From Caldanaerobius fijiensis DSM 17918 (GTDB taxonomy: Bacteria; Bacillota; Thermoanaerobacteria; Thermoanaerobacterales; Caldanaerobiaceae): DNA of 61,548 nucleotides. Each line of letters starts with the position of its first letter. Position 1 is the first letter of the stretch. Below the pieces are notes generated by a model. It did no database searches. It worked only from the letters and a program-made list of their open reading frames with translations, and was not told where the DNA came from. The DNA is taken from assembly GCF_900129075.1 (NCBI RefSeq), contig NZ_FQVH01000013.1:1-61548 (forward strand), given 5' to 3'. Made by a program: the position numbers and the translations under genes. Positions 24,493 through 32,714 of the stretch are shown one piece after another.

Positions 24493-25333
24493 TTTCAATT
24501 CCTCCTTTTACTAAATTATATATTTCGAAAGCTCTATAAGAGCTTCGAACACGAGGTAAAGACAACACATATTTAATGCCTATATCATTGGCATAATTCT
24601 TATAATACTCAAATTCATCTAAAGGCACATATCTCACCACATCATGGTATCTATAATCAGGTTGCAAATACTGTCCTATAGTCAATATATCACAGCCGTA
24701 TTTACACAAATCATCAATGGTTCTTTTTACTTCATCTTTGGTTTCTCCTAAACCCAGCATAATACCGCTTTTAGTTATAAAACCTTTTTGCTTTATATAG
24801 CAAAGTACTTCCAGTGACCTTTTGTATACAGCTTTTGGTCTCACTTCTCTATAAAGTCTTTCAACGGTCTCTATATTATGGCCTACCACATCAGGTCCGG
24901 ATCTCAATACATTATCCAGCAAATCTTTCCTGCCATGAAAATCCGGTATCAATACCTCAACGGCGATATGTTTATCCATCTTCTTTATTTCATCGATCAC
25001 TCTGGCAAATTGGTTGGAACCCTCATCAGGCAAATCATCCCTGGTAACAGATGTTATTACAGCATATTTAAGTCCTAATCTTTTTACATACTCAGCTATC
25101 TTTTTCGGTTCCTCTACATCCACTTTTTCGGGTATTCCTTTATCGATACAACAAAACGTACAATTTCTGGTACAAACTTTGCCCAAAATTAAAAACGTAG
25201 CTGTATTATTTGCATAACACTCACACATATTGGGGCAAAAAGCTTCACGACATACGGTATTGATCCCGTTTTTTAAGAGATAACTGTTTATCCCTTCCCA
25301 TTTTTCTATGTCTTTTATATCGGCGTAAAACAT
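24473..25333 (-). CDS. lipA: Lipoyl synthase
   Basis: 286 residues, radical SAM enzyme inserting two sulfurs into octanoyl groups on lipoyl domains. The auxiliary-cluster motif C-x4-C-x5-C is C28, C33, C39; the radical SAM CxxxCxxC is C54, C58, C61; the C-terminal RSSYRA supplies the serine ligand of the auxiliary cluster. Start ATG 25331-25333 shares one base with the lipB stop codon (a TTG one codon earlier is in frame). Between lipB and osmC in a tight operon. The nearest lipoyl domain is the N-terminal domain of the dehydrogenase encoded first in the operon. Confidence 0.95.
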   Translation of the reverse strand: MFYADIKDIEKWEGINSYLLKNGINTVCREAFCPNMCECYANNTATFLILGKVCTRNCTFCCIDKGIPEKVDVEEPKKIAEYVKRLGLKYAVITSVTRDDLPDEGSNQFARVIDEIKKMDKHIAVEVLIPDFHGRKDLLDNVLRSGPDVVGHNIETVERLYREVRPKAVYKRSLEVLCYIKQKGFITKSGIMLGLGETKDEVKRTIDDLCKYGCDILTIGQYLQPDYRYHDVVRYVPLDEFEYYKNYANDIGIKYVLSLPRVRSSYRAFEIYNLVKGGIENGSSDF

Positions 25334-25980
25334 CAAATACCTCCGCTTTTATATTCCAATGCTATTAAATGCTCAAAATTTTTGCTAAATACCTTTTTTA
25401 TTTCATCCAGCTCAAATTTATGTCCCTTTTCAGCCATCATGGATGTGACGCCCCTACCCACTATACCACAAGGAATTATGAGTTTAAAATAATCGAGATC
25501 TGTATTGACATTTAATGCAAAGCCATGATAAGTTACCCATCTATCTACGGCTATGCCAATAGCTGCAATTTTATTGTTTCCTACCCATATCCCTGGATAT
25601 TCCGGGTCTTTAGTTGAATTTATTTTAAAATGTTTCAAAGTGTTTATAAGAGCGTCCTCGATGGTATCCAGATACCAGTGAAGGTCCTTCTTATACCTCC
25701 TGAGATTTATAATAGGATATCCTACCAGCTGGCCATATCCATGGTATGTGACATCACCGCCTCGGTCTATTCTCTGTACCGAAACACCCATCTCATCCAA
25801 GGTAGAACGTTCAGCCAGGATATGGCTTGGGCTGCCGTCGATCCCTATTGTTATAATATGTGGATGCTCAACAAAAACCATAAAATCATCATCGCCATTG
25901 TACGCTTTTTTAACCAGATCCCTTTGTATATCAAAAGTTTCGTTAAATGGCATGGTGCCAAGGTCTATTATTTTTAGCAT
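25333..25980 (-). CDS. lipB: Lipoyl(octanoyl) transferase
   Basis: 215 residues from ATG 25978-25980; an ORF start 15 codons upstream would overlap the dehydrogenase gene and lacks support. It moves octanoate from acyl carrier protein to the lysine of a lipoyl domain. Family motifs: RGGDVTYHGYGQLVGYPI, the lysine-containing NNKIAAIGI, and the thioester cysteine in IPCGIVGRGVTSM. It starts 20 nt after the lpd stop codon with a GGAG site. Having lipB and lipA together gives the operon a complete endogenous lipoylation route. Confidence 0.95.
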   Translation of the reverse strand: MLKIIDLGTMPFNETFDIQRDLVKKAYNGDDDFMVFVEHPHIITIGIDGSPSHILAERSTLDEMGVSVQRIDRGGDVTYHGYGQLVGYPIINLRRYKKDLHWYLDTIEDALINTLKHFKINSTKDPEYPGIWVGNNKIAAIGIAVDRWVTYHGFALNVNTDLDYFKLIIPCGIVGRGVTSMMAEKGHKFELDEIKKVFSKNFEHLIALEYKSGGI

Positions 25981-25999
25981 AATCTCATCTCCACAAACA

Positions 26000-27655
26000 T
26001 CAAGCCTTATGGATAGATTGCCCAAAAATATCTTTGATAGCTTCCATAATGGTCTCGCTCCTGGTGGGATGAGAATATACTACACTTCTTAAAGCCTCCA
26101 CATCCATACCTGCTTGACAGGCCGTTGAAAGCGTGTGGATAAGTTCAGAAGCTCCACTACCTATAATCCATGCGCCAACTACTTCTCCTGTTTTTGATGC
26201 GATTACCTTTACAAATCCCTCTGTTTCTCCATAGGTTTTTGCTCTTCCGTTGTGTTCAAAGTCAAATCTGCCAATCCTTATCTCGCCAAATTTTTCTCTC
26301 GCCTGTTCTTCCGTATAACCAAAATAACCAATCTCAGGTTCCGTAAATACCGCCGCAGGTATCTTTGTATAATCTAGAGTTTGCATTTCGCCAAATATAT
26401 TATCCACCGCCACCTCACCTTGAGCCGAAGCTACATGAGCTAGCATCATCTTACCGGTAACATCGCCTATAGCGTAAACACCGTCTACATTTGTCCTCAT
26501 ATATTCATCGACTTTAATAGCCTTCCCATCAAATTCCAACAAATCCGCAATCGGCCCTATATCCGTATTGAGCTTTCTCCCTATAGACACAAACACTTTA
26601 TCTACATAAAGATGTCTCGTATTCTCCCCTTTAATACATACGATGCTCCCGCCATTTTCCTCTTCTTCTATTTTGTCGACGGTAGAAGACGTATATATCC
26701 TTATACCTCTACTTTCGGCTATATTCTTAATGAGTAAACTCACTTCATGGTCTAGCGTTGGTAGGATATTGGGCATCATCTCTACAACAGATACCTTAAC
26801 ACCAAATCGATTCATGATAAAGGCAAACTCCATGCCAATTACCCCTCCGCCTATAATGCATAAGCTCTGGGGCAAAGACTTAATGTCAAGAATTATATCA
26901 CTATTCATGACATTTTTAGAATCAATACCTTTAATCGGCAATTGCGCCGGCGATGATCCCGTAGCTATAATAATGTTTTTAGCTTTAAGCTTATTCTCAC
27001 CAAATATTATGTTTTTTTCTTTATCCACTTTCGCTTCAGAATAGAACACATCAACACCATTTGATTTAAGCAAGGCATCTATACCTTCTCTAAGCTCTTC
27101 TACAATACTATCTTTTCTTTGAACAACTTTAAGATAGGCAAAAGAATTTATATTTACATCAAGGCCGAACTGACTGGCTTGCCTTACGATACCATATACT
27201 TCAGCGGCCCTAGCATAAGACTTTGTAGGTATACATCCCCTGTTTAAACAGGTTCCGCCCAATTTGTCTTTTTCAAACAGCGCGACCTTTGCACCCTTCT
27301 TTGCGGCCTTTATAGCAGCTACATATCCTCCAGGACCTGCGCCTATAATTGCCACATCATAATTCTTATATTCCTGTTTAGTCATTTCTCCGCTCACAGC
27401 AGTCGCCTGTACCTCATCAACTTGTGCAATAACCGCTACCACATCGCCAGGCTGAACCGTACTTCCCGTAGGACAAACGATTTTCGTTAGCATTCCCTGA
27501 TAATCGCTATAAACTTTAAAATTCATTTTATTTACTGTTATGTCAAACAAATGTACACCTTTTTGTATGTACTGACCTTCTTCTACATGCCAACTTGCAA
27601 TACGCCCCTTTTTCATCTTATCTGACAACATTGGCACTTTTACTTCTATATCCAT
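26000..27655 (-). CDS. lpdA: Dihydrolipoamide dehydrogenase with N-terminal lipoyl domain
   Basis: 551 residues. Residues 1-78 are a biotinyl/lipoyl-attachment domain with candidate lysine K43 in VNKMNF. After a short linker comes a flavoprotein disulfide reductase: FAD motif GAGPGG (105-110), redox cysteines C136 and C141 in CLNRGC, NAD motif GGGVIGMEFA, second FAD motif YAIGDVTGKMMLAHVA, and the catalytic His-Glu in HPTRSE. It transfers electrons between NADH and dihydrolipoamide. Fused lipoyl domains occur in some dehydrogenases, but no E1/E2 or glycine-cleavage genes are nearby and the organism uses a ferredoxin-linked pyruvate oxidoreductase. It heads the lipB-lipA-osmC operon and could reduce its own lipoyl arm. 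Confidence 0.94.
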   Translation of the reverse strand: MDIEVKVPMLSDKMKKGRIASWHVEEGQYIQKGVHLFDITVNKMNFKVYSDYQGMLTKIVCPTGSTVQPGDVVAVIAQVDEVQATAVSGEMTKQEYKNYDVAIIGAGPGGYVAAIKAAKKGAKVALFEKDKLGGTCLNRGCIPTKSYARAAEVYGIVRQASQFGLDVNINSFAYLKVVQRKDSIVEELREGIDALLKSNGVDVFYSEAKVDKEKNIIFGENKLKAKNIIIATGSSPAQLPIKGIDSKNVMNSDIILDIKSLPQSLCIIGGGVIGMEFAFIMNRFGVKVSVVEMMPNILPTLDHEVSLLIKNIAESRGIRIYTSSTVDKIEEEENGGSIVCIKGENTRHLYVDKVFVSIGRKLNTDIGPIADLLEFDGKAIKVDEYMRTNVDGVYAIGDVTGKMMLAHVASAQGEVAVDNIFGEMQTLDYTKIPAAVFTEPEIGYFGYTEEQAREKFGEIRIGRFDFEHNGRAKTYGETEGFVKVIASKTGEVVGAWIIGSGASELIHTLSTACQAGMDVEALRSVVYSHPTRSETIMEAIKDIFGQSIHKA

Positions 27656-27764
27656 TAAATAAACCCCCTAATTATGACAAAAAATAACGACAAATCTTTA
27701 GCAATAAAACCTATAAATATATTAACACTTTTGATTCCTTTTTTCTACACATCTTAGAAAATAT

Positions 27765-28133
27765 TTAACCTTGCTTCTCATGCTTTGATTTATTATTGTT
27801 AGAACCTGCATATTTGTATATCTCCACATCTTGTATCACTATCATAAAACCTTCTTTTATCATATCATCTAATACGCTTAATATATTATTTATCTTGTCT
27901 TCAACATCAACTATTTCAATAACAATAGGTAAATCCTCCGAAAGCCTCAATATCCTGGCACTATGTACTCTGCTATTAGCCCCATAGCCTTCTATGCCTC
28001 GAATAACCGTGGCACCTGCCAGATTATTTTCTTTAATTTTCTTAACAATCGCATGGTATAATGGTTCACCGTGCCATTGATCAGATTCACCTATAAAAAT
28101 TTTGAGCAGTTTTCCCTTCCCTTTTATATTCAC
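27765..28133 (-). CDS. DUF190 family protein
   Basis: About 122 residues. Start set at GTG 28131-28133, which gives MNIKGKGKLLKIFIGESDQW as in family members and has GGAGG 8 nt upstream; an ATG five codons earlier would place that site inside the gene. DUF190 proteins are small, PII-like in fold (ATVIRGIEGYGAN, VIEIVDVEDKINNIL), and are very often encoded next to CrcB/Fluc. Here it follows crcB directly under a fluoride riboswitch. A role in controlling fluoride export or sensing its consequences is inferred; no biochemical function is established to my knowledge. Confidence 0.88.
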   Translation of the reverse strand: MNIKGKGKLLKIFIGESDQWHGEPLYHAIVKKIKENNLAGATVIRGIEGYGANSRVHSARILRLSEDLPIVIEIVDVEDKINNILSVLDDMIKEGFMIVIQDVEIYKYAGSNNNKSKHEKQG

Positions 28134-28149
28134 TTTAAAAACCTCCATC

Positions 28150-28527
28150 CTATAACAATATCTGAGCTAAAAATTTTCCCATCCACACACCTACCAGTGA
28201 CAATATCAAATTAAGGCCTATATTGACTGTTCCCAATAAATAGCTACCATCACTCAACATAGAAATGGTCTCGTAGCCAAACGTAGAAAAAGTGGTAAGA
28301 CCACCCAACACGCCTGTCGTAAGGAAAATCCTCAAATTAGGCGGGATAGGCCATCCATTAATACTTGCCTCCATAATGAGCCCTATAAAAAATCCTCCTA
28401 AGACATTCACAAATAATGTGCCATAAGGATAGGTATCTCCAAACACTTTTACGCATAAACCAGAAATAATATACCTTATAGACGCTCCCAAAAATCCTCC
28501 AATTCCTACTAATATAATTCGATACAA
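28150..28527 (-). CDS. crcB: Fluoride ion channel CrcB/Fluc
   Basis: 125 residues, four membrane spans, dual-topology fluoride channel. Conserved GGFLGASIRY near the N-terminus, FVNVLGGFFIGL (pore asparagine) and TTFSTFGYE (phenylalanine box) are all present. Starts at TTG 28525-28527 with an AAAGGAG site. It exports fluoride, protecting enolase and pyrophosphatase. The gene lies directly behind a fluoride riboswitch with terminator and is followed one base later by a DUF190 gene. Only one crcB copy is seen, consistent with a homodimeric Fluc. Confidence 0.95.
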   Translation of the reverse strand: MYRIILVGIGGFLGASIRYIISGLCVKVFGDTYPYGTLFVNVLGGFFIGLIMEASINGWPIPPNLRIFLTTGVLGGLTTFSTFGYETISMLSDGSYLLGTVNIGLNLILSLVGVWMGKFLAQILL

Positions 28528-28544
28528 TCTTAGCTTCTCCTTTC

Positions 28545-28640
28545 AATAAAAATAAATAAAGCTCCTACTTTTAATTTTTTAAAAGCAGGAGCCATCAGCA
28601 TCTCAGGCATTTAAGGCGAGCTCCATCGCCTTATTAAAGA
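28545..28640 (-). ncRNA. Fluoride riboswitch (crcB motif) with transcription terminator
   Basis: On the minus strand the leader reads AAGGCGATGGAGCTCGCC, followed by an A-rich junction, a small TGCC/GATG hairpin region, then GCTGATGGCTCCTGC. This is the conserved aptamer of the fluoride riboswitch (GGCGAUGG-GUUCGCC and the UCCU segment). The GCTCCTGCTTTTAA arm (28579-28592), part of the aptamer's 3' side, pairs with 28561-28574 to form a 14-bp terminator followed by TTTATTTATTTTT. Fluoride binding should block this stem and allow crcB-DUF190 transcription. Confidence 0.93.
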
Positions 28641-28675
28641 AAGTCAAAATATAAATATATCTTTGAACCTTCTTT

Positions 28676-28704
28676 ATTATATCAATTGTTCTTCACAAGC
28701 GCAA
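28676..28704 (-). promoter_or_regulatory. Promoter of the fluoride-riboswitch operon
   Basis: Minus-strand -35 TTGCGC (28699-28704) and -10 TATAAT (28676-28681), 17-bp spacer, about 35 nt before the aptamer. Confidence 0.65.
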
Positions 28705-28732
28705 GTATTACCTGCTGTATTTTTATAACCAC

Positions 28733-28761
28733 TTGCCTGTACCGTCAAAAAATTGTATACT
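28733..28761 (+). promoter_or_regulatory. Sigma-A promoter of the esterase gene
   Basis: -35 TTGCCT (28733-28738) and -10 TATACT (28756-28761), 17-bp spacer, 32 nt before the start codon. Confidence 0.7.
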
Positions 28762-28793
28762 ATAGTAAAATCTTATAGAAGGAAGGTATACAT

Positions 28794-29570
28794 ATGGCTC
28801 TCATACATTGTGATTTTTTCTCTGAGGTACTGGGCGTTTCTACATCTATGTATGTGATTCTTCCTCAAGCGACTAAGAACCAGATAGGTATGGAAGGCCG
28901 TACCATACGTTCAAAACATCCTACCTTGTACCTATTGCATGGATTATCAGATGATCACACCATATGGCTGCGCAGAACTTCTATTGAGCGTTATGTAGCT
29001 CCATTAGGGCTTGCAGTAGTAATGCCCGCCGTCGGCCGAAGTTTTTACACAGACATGAAAAACGGTTACCGCTACTGGACCTTTATAAGTGAGGAACTTC
29101 CTGAAATAGCCAGATCCTTCTTCCCCCTGTCTGATAAAAGGGAGGACAATTTCGTCGCAGGTTTATCCATGGGAGGCTATGGAGCTTTTAAGCTAGCATT
29201 AAGATGTCCAGATAAATACGCCGCTGCTGCCAGCTTATCAGGTGCACTAGATATAGTAAATCTGGTTAAAAATGCTGCTGAACCTATGGCATCTGAATTT
29301 TATAACATATTTGGAGATCCTCAGACTGTAGAAGGTAGTGATAATGACCTGTATTATCTGGCCCAAAAGGTAGCACAATCCCAAGGACCTAAGCCTAAAC
29401 TATACCAATGCTGTGGTACAGAAGATTTCCTCTATCAAGGCAACATAGCTTTTAGAGATTATTGCCAAAAACTAGGCCTCGATATTACCTATGAAGAAGG
29501 ACCCGGCCAACATGAGTGGGGATTCTGGGACAAATACATACAAAATGTCTTAAAATGGCTACCCCTATAG
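28794..29570 (+). CDS. Alpha/beta-hydrolase esterase (tributyrin esterase / S-formylglutathione hydrolase-like)
   Basis: 258 residues of the esterase D-like group. The oxyanion region is [12 protein letters not shown], the nucleophile elbow [10 protein letters not shown] (serine about 125), and the catalytic histidine sits in [12 protein letters not shown] near the C-terminus, with the acid in the [10 protein letters not shown] region. No signal peptide, so cytoplasmic. Such enzymes hydrolyse short acyl esters, including acetylated sugars and formyl thioesters. The sigma-A promoter is clear, and the gene for an AEC-family carrier follows after 21 nt, probably on the same transcript. Confidence 0.9.
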   Translation: MALIHCDFFSEVLGVSTSMYVILPQATKNQIGMEGRTIRSKHPTLYLLHGLSDDHTIWLRRTSIERYVAPLGLAVVMPAVGRSFYTDMKNGYRYWTFISEELPEIARSFFPLSDKREDNFVAGLSMGGYGAFKLALRCPDKYAAAASLSGALDIVNLVKNAAEPMASEFYNIFGDPQTVEGSDNDLYYLAQKVAQSQGPKPKLYQCCGTEDFLYQGNIAFRDYCQKLGLDITYEEGPGQHEWGFWDKYIQNVLKWLPL

Positions 29571-29591
29571 TTGGCGATAAGGTGTCCTACA

Positions 29592-30542
29592 ATGATATTC
29601 ATAGATGCTGCCCAGGGCATACTCGCAATCCTCGTAATGATCTCAGTGGGATATGTACTGACTTCAAAGGGCTGGTTCAATGAGGAGATAGCGTCGCTTT
29701 TTTCAAAATTGGTCGTAAATATATCCCTCCCAGCCCTTATGATTTCAAACCTCATGGACACATTTACAAAGGATAAACTATTGCACTACGGAATGGGTTC
29801 ATTAGCAGCATTTGCCAGCATATTAATAGCATACATCCTGGCAATAGGTTTAGCACGCCTTTTAAATATCGACAAAAATAGGCGGGGTGCTTTCGTAGCC
29901 TTATTTGCTTTTTCCAATACAATTTTCATAGGATTACCTGTAAACCAATGCCTGTTTGGCGATAAGGCTATACCTTATGTTCTCTTATATTATGTGGCAA
30001 ACACCAGTCTTTTTTGGACCATAGGAATATATGGCATAGCCAGAGACGGAAATAACGGTGACAGATTACCAGTACTTTCACTGGAAACGATAAAAAAAAT
30101 TTTTTCTCCAGCATTAATGGGATTTATAACAGGAATAGTTTTTATATTCCTGGGTATAAAGTTACCTCGGTTTGTCATGGACACATTTAAATATATAGGA
30201 AACCTAACAACACCTTTGTCCATGTTTTTCATAGGAATTGTAATACATGATATGACTGTAAAGGATATAAAATTTGACAATAAAGTTCTTGCATTGCTAA
30301 TAGGTCGTTTTATCATATCTCCAATGGTAGCATTTGCTGTATTATACTTTTTACCTCTAGAAATTTTGATGAAAAAAGTATTTATAATACAATCATCCCT
30401 ACCTGTAATGGCTCAAATCTCCATCGTATCTCGCACTTATGGCAGCGACCACAAATTCGCCGCTATGATGATCACAATCACTACCGTACTGAGTCTATTA
30501 GTCATACCTTTTTATATGTACATTATGAATGACATCTTGTAA
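29592..30542 (+). CDS. AEC-family (auxin efflux carrier-like) transporter
   Basis: About 316 residues from ATG 29592 with AAGGTG 7 nt upstream. Ten membrane spans in two five-helix halves. Typical family patterns include GYVLTSKGWFNEE after span 1, FSNTIFIGLPVNQCLFG in the first crossover, and SSLPVMAQISIVSRTYG in the second. Bacterial members carry malate, malonate or other organic anions; the substrate here is unknown. The upstream esterase could release an organic acid for this carrier. Downstream lies a Rex-like operator belonging to the tautomerase gene. Confidence 0.87.
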   Translation: MIFIDAAQGILAILVMISVGYVLTSKGWFNEEIASLFSKLVVNISLPALMISNLMDTFTKDKLLHYGMGSLAAFASILIAYILAIGLARLLNIDKNRRGAFVALFAFSNTIFIGLPVNQCLFGDKAIPYVLLYYVANTSLFWTIGIYGIARDGNNGDRLPVLSLETIKKIFSPALMGFITGIVFIFLGIKLPRFVMDTFKYIGNLTTPLSMFFIGIVIHDMTVKDIKFDNKVLALLIGRFIISPMVAFAVLYFLPLEILMKKVFIIQSSLPVMAQISIVSRTYGSDHKFAAMMITITTVLSLLVIPFYMYIMNDIL

Positions 30543-30573
30543 AAGAAGGTAAATACATCAAACAAACAAAGTT

Positions 30574-30591
30574 CTGTTAATAAATTAACAA
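30574..30591. promoter_or_regulatory. Rex-like operator upstream of the tautomerase gene
   Basis: CTGTTAA-TAAA-TTAACAA matches the Clostridial Rex consensus TTGTTAA-N4-TTAACAA at 13 of 14 half-site positions. It ends three bases before the -35 of the tautomerase promoter, a suitable place for an NADH-responsive repressor. Confidence 0.6.
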
Positions 30592-30594
30592 TAT

Positions 30595-30623
30595 TTGACT
30601 GTTCTCTATTTTAATACTATAAT
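30595..30623 (+). promoter_or_regulatory. Sigma-A promoter of the tautomerase gene
   Basis: -35 TTGACT (30595-30600), 17-bp spacer, -10 TATAAT (30618-30623), start codon 54 nt further on. Confidence 0.8.
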
Positions 30624-30677
30624 TGTGTTGAATTATTTATATTATAAAAATAAAGCAAAAGTAAAGGAGGAAATAAC

Positions 30678-30872
30678 ATGCCGGTTATCACTATAGACGG
30701 ACCAGCAAATTTATCAAAGGAAACAAAGGCAAAACTTATTGTAAATCTGACAAATGCAGCATCGGAAACCCTAAATATTCCTAAACAGGCTTTCACTATT
30801 ATTATAAGAGAAAACAATGCAGACAACATAGGAACAGGCGGTGTGCAACTCTCTGAATTACATAAGGCTTAG
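30678..30872 (+). CDS. 4-oxalocrotonate tautomerase-family protein
   Basis: 64 residues including Met, the size of the smallest tautomerase subunits, which assemble as hexamers. The catalytic proline is the second codon (MPVITID), becoming Pro-1 after Met removal. The TIIIRENNADNIGTGG segment fits the family's C-terminal strands, with an arginine in the usual area. Such enzymes catalyse keto-enol tautomerisation, but in anaerobes with no aromatic-degradation cluster the substrate is unknown. It is a single gene with a strong promoter, an AAAGGAGG site, a Rex-like operator and a terminator. Confidence 0.87.
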   Translation: MPVITIDGPANLSKETKAKLIVNLTNAASETLNIPKQAFTIIIRENNADNIGTGGVQLSELHKA

Positions 30873-30923
30873 TAAAAACTTTACCATTTTATGGAGTAAC
30901 CAAAAAAGCATAAAAGGTTATAA

Positions 30924-30957
30924 AAGGAGGGAATTTAGAAAAAACAGTTCCCTCCTT
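30924..30957 (+). terminator. Intrinsic terminator between tautomerase and nucleosidase genes
   Basis: 10-bp stem AAGGAGGGAA/TTCCCTCCTT (30924-30933 and 30948-30957) with a 14-nt loop followed by ATTATT. Serves the converging genes; the U tract is weak. Confidence 0.7.
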
Positions 30958-30961
30958 ATTA

Positions 30962-31846
30962 TTACAAAATATCAATATCGCTGGTAAATGCTACTCTTTT
31001 CATAAACATATCCATAAAACGTTTAACGTCCACGTCTACAGCCGCTTTTACACTATTCCCATCGCGTGGTATCGTCATCCCACGGGTATATTTACCTGCC
31101 AATTCTATTTCCACATCTATAGGTTTAACAGTAATAAGCGACGGATCTATAGCCGAGGCTACAGCCAATGGATCGTGCAATATAGGGTATTGAGAAGTAT
31201 TTGAACCCTGCCACAGAGAAATCAGCTGTCGCAAAAACTTGACCCTTTTGTCGTTTGACTGGTCGAAGTATCTCATCTGCTCTTCATTTATTCTGCATTT
31301 CAATGTGACATCCAGGCCAACCATTGTGATGTCAGCACCGCTATTAAACACAATATGGGCAGCCTCCGGATCGCAGAGTATATTCCATTCTGGCTGAGGC
31401 GCACCTATATAACCACCCATGAGTACAATTCTTACTCTTTCAGCCAAATCCGGTTTTAATCGTAAAGCCACTGCTATATTGGTCAATGGTCCTATAGGGA
31501 CTAACGTTATCTTTTCTTTAGAATTCATGCATACGTCTATAATAAATTCCACAGCATTTTTGCTTTCGATAACATCTATATTCCTATTTACTGCCTCGCA
31601 TTGACATGGTATCTCCTCTACATCGACATAATTTATTAATGGTCTTCCTATCCCCTGACATACAGGTATATGCCTCTCAAAAACGTTTAACTCCGTCAAA
31701 GCCAGCCGTGCTCTTTCTTTCACATTACGAAAAACCGTGGTTATACCTTCCAGCTCAACCTCAGGCGAATTCAGCGCAAAAGCTATCGCCAGCGCATCGT
31801 CAATGTCGTCACCTATATCTGTATCAATTATCATCTTAATCGCCAT
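30962..31846 (-). CDS. Inosine-uridine-type nucleoside hydrolase
   Basis: 294 residues. The calcium-binding signature DTDIGDDIDDALAI near the N-terminus is that of nucleoside N-ribohydrolases, which split nucleosides to base and ribose. Other family elements are VPIGPLTNIAVALR, VLMGGYIGAP, PEWNILCDPEAAHIVF and the active-site ILHDPLAVASAI. It starts 11 nt after the metallo-beta-lactamase-fold gene with an AGGAGG site, so the two are co-transcribed. Together they suggest salvage of a ribosyl compound. Confidence 0.92.
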   Translation of the reverse strand: MAIKMIIDTDIGDDIDDALAIAFALNSPEVELEGITTVFRNVKERARLALTELNVFERHIPVCQGIGRPLINYVDVEEIPCQCEAVNRNIDVIESKNAVEFIIDVCMNSKEKITLVPIGPLTNIAVALRLKPDLAERVRIVLMGGYIGAPQPEWNILCDPEAAHIVFNSGADITMVGLDVTLKCRINEEQMRYFDQSNDKRVKFLRQLISLWQGSNTSQYPILHDPLAVASAIDPSLITVKPIDVEIELAGKYTRGMTIPRDGNSVKAAVDVDVKRFMDMFMKRVAFTSDIDIL

Positions 31847-31857
31847 TATATAACCTC

Positions 31858-32676
31858 CTATATCTCAATTTCCATGCCATCATAAGTCACTACAAAACCG
31901 TATGGCGAAAAGGCCTCTACCATCTCATCGTGCATAAGACCTCCATTGTGAGAAAAGTGATTTACTATAAATATCGTATTTTCTCTGGCAATTTTTTCAT
32001 CCAATAATCGTTGTTTAACCTTTAAAACCGTGGGGAACCCCATATGGTACCTCATAGACTCCTGAGGCCCAGATGTGCAGTCTAATATAACACCATCAAA
32101 AGAGTATTTCTTAATGTATTCCCACGTCTGTTCTGGAAAATAACCCGTATCGTGACCATACAGCAACGTTTTACCATTTAGTTTAATAGCGTATATATAA
32201 CATTGTTCGCCCGGAGCATGATCCGCCAGAAGTGGAGTCACCTCGGCATCTCCTGCAATAAACGTTTCAAATGGATTTACCTTATGAAAGCGCAAAGTCC
32301 CATCACTCTTTTCCTCACCTCCGGCCTGGTCAAAACGCTCTTTAACGTGATCATTGCCATAAACATGCAAAGGATCATTTGAAGTGAAATATGCAAAAGG
32401 TTTTTTCCTCATCTGTAAATCCTGTGGATAAAAATGGTCTTCATGGGAATGAGTAATAAATAAATGTTTAACGCGAGACAAATCCAAATGATCTCTTAAA
32501 ACGTGATAATATGTATCTGCCGAAAAGTCAATCATATATAGGTCATCAATTATGCAAGACGAGCGGGTCCTTATGTTTTTCCCCCCTAATTCTCTTGCCT
32601 TACGGCAGGCATCACACTGGCAAAATAGGCCTGGCCAGCCCTCAGCGGCAGCCGTACCAAGAAACTTTACTCTCAT
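31858..32676 (-). CDS. Metallo-beta-lactamase-fold hydrolase, PhnP-like
   Basis: About 272 residues from ATG 32674-32676; an ATG four codons upstream overlaps the AGGAG site. The di-metal motif HSHEDH (in FITHSHEDHFYP) and a Cys-rich loop near the N-terminus (FCQCDACRKARELGG) match PhnP-like phosphodiesterases, which open cyclic ribosyl phosphates. Further metal ligands appear in LLADHAPGE, LLYGHDTGYF and VNHFSHNG. Directly upstream of, and co-transcribed with, a nucleoside hydrolase, so a pathway for a damaged or cyclic ribose derivative is possible. No other phosphonate genes are present, so true PhnP function is not supported. Confidence 0.87.
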   Translation of the reverse strand: MRVKFLGTAAAEGWPGLFCQCDACRKARELGGKNIRTRSSCIIDDLYMIDFSADTYYHVLRDHLDLSRVKHLFITHSHEDHFYPQDLQMRKKPFAYFTSNDPLHVYGNDHVKERFDQAGGEEKSDGTLRFHKVNPFETFIAGDAEVTPLLADHAPGEQCYIYAIKLNGKTLLYGHDTGYFPEQTWEYIKKYSFDGVILDCTSGPQESMRYHMGFPTVLKVKQRLLDEKIARENTIFIVNHFSHNGGLMHDEMVEAFSPYGFVVTYDGMEIEI

Positions 32677-32714
32677 TTTATCCACCATCTCCTAATTAAA
32701 TAAAGTCAAGATCA

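Noticed and set aside
31858-32676. True PhnP of a C-P lyase pathway
   Set aside because: No phn genes in the window; only the fold and Cys loop are similar.
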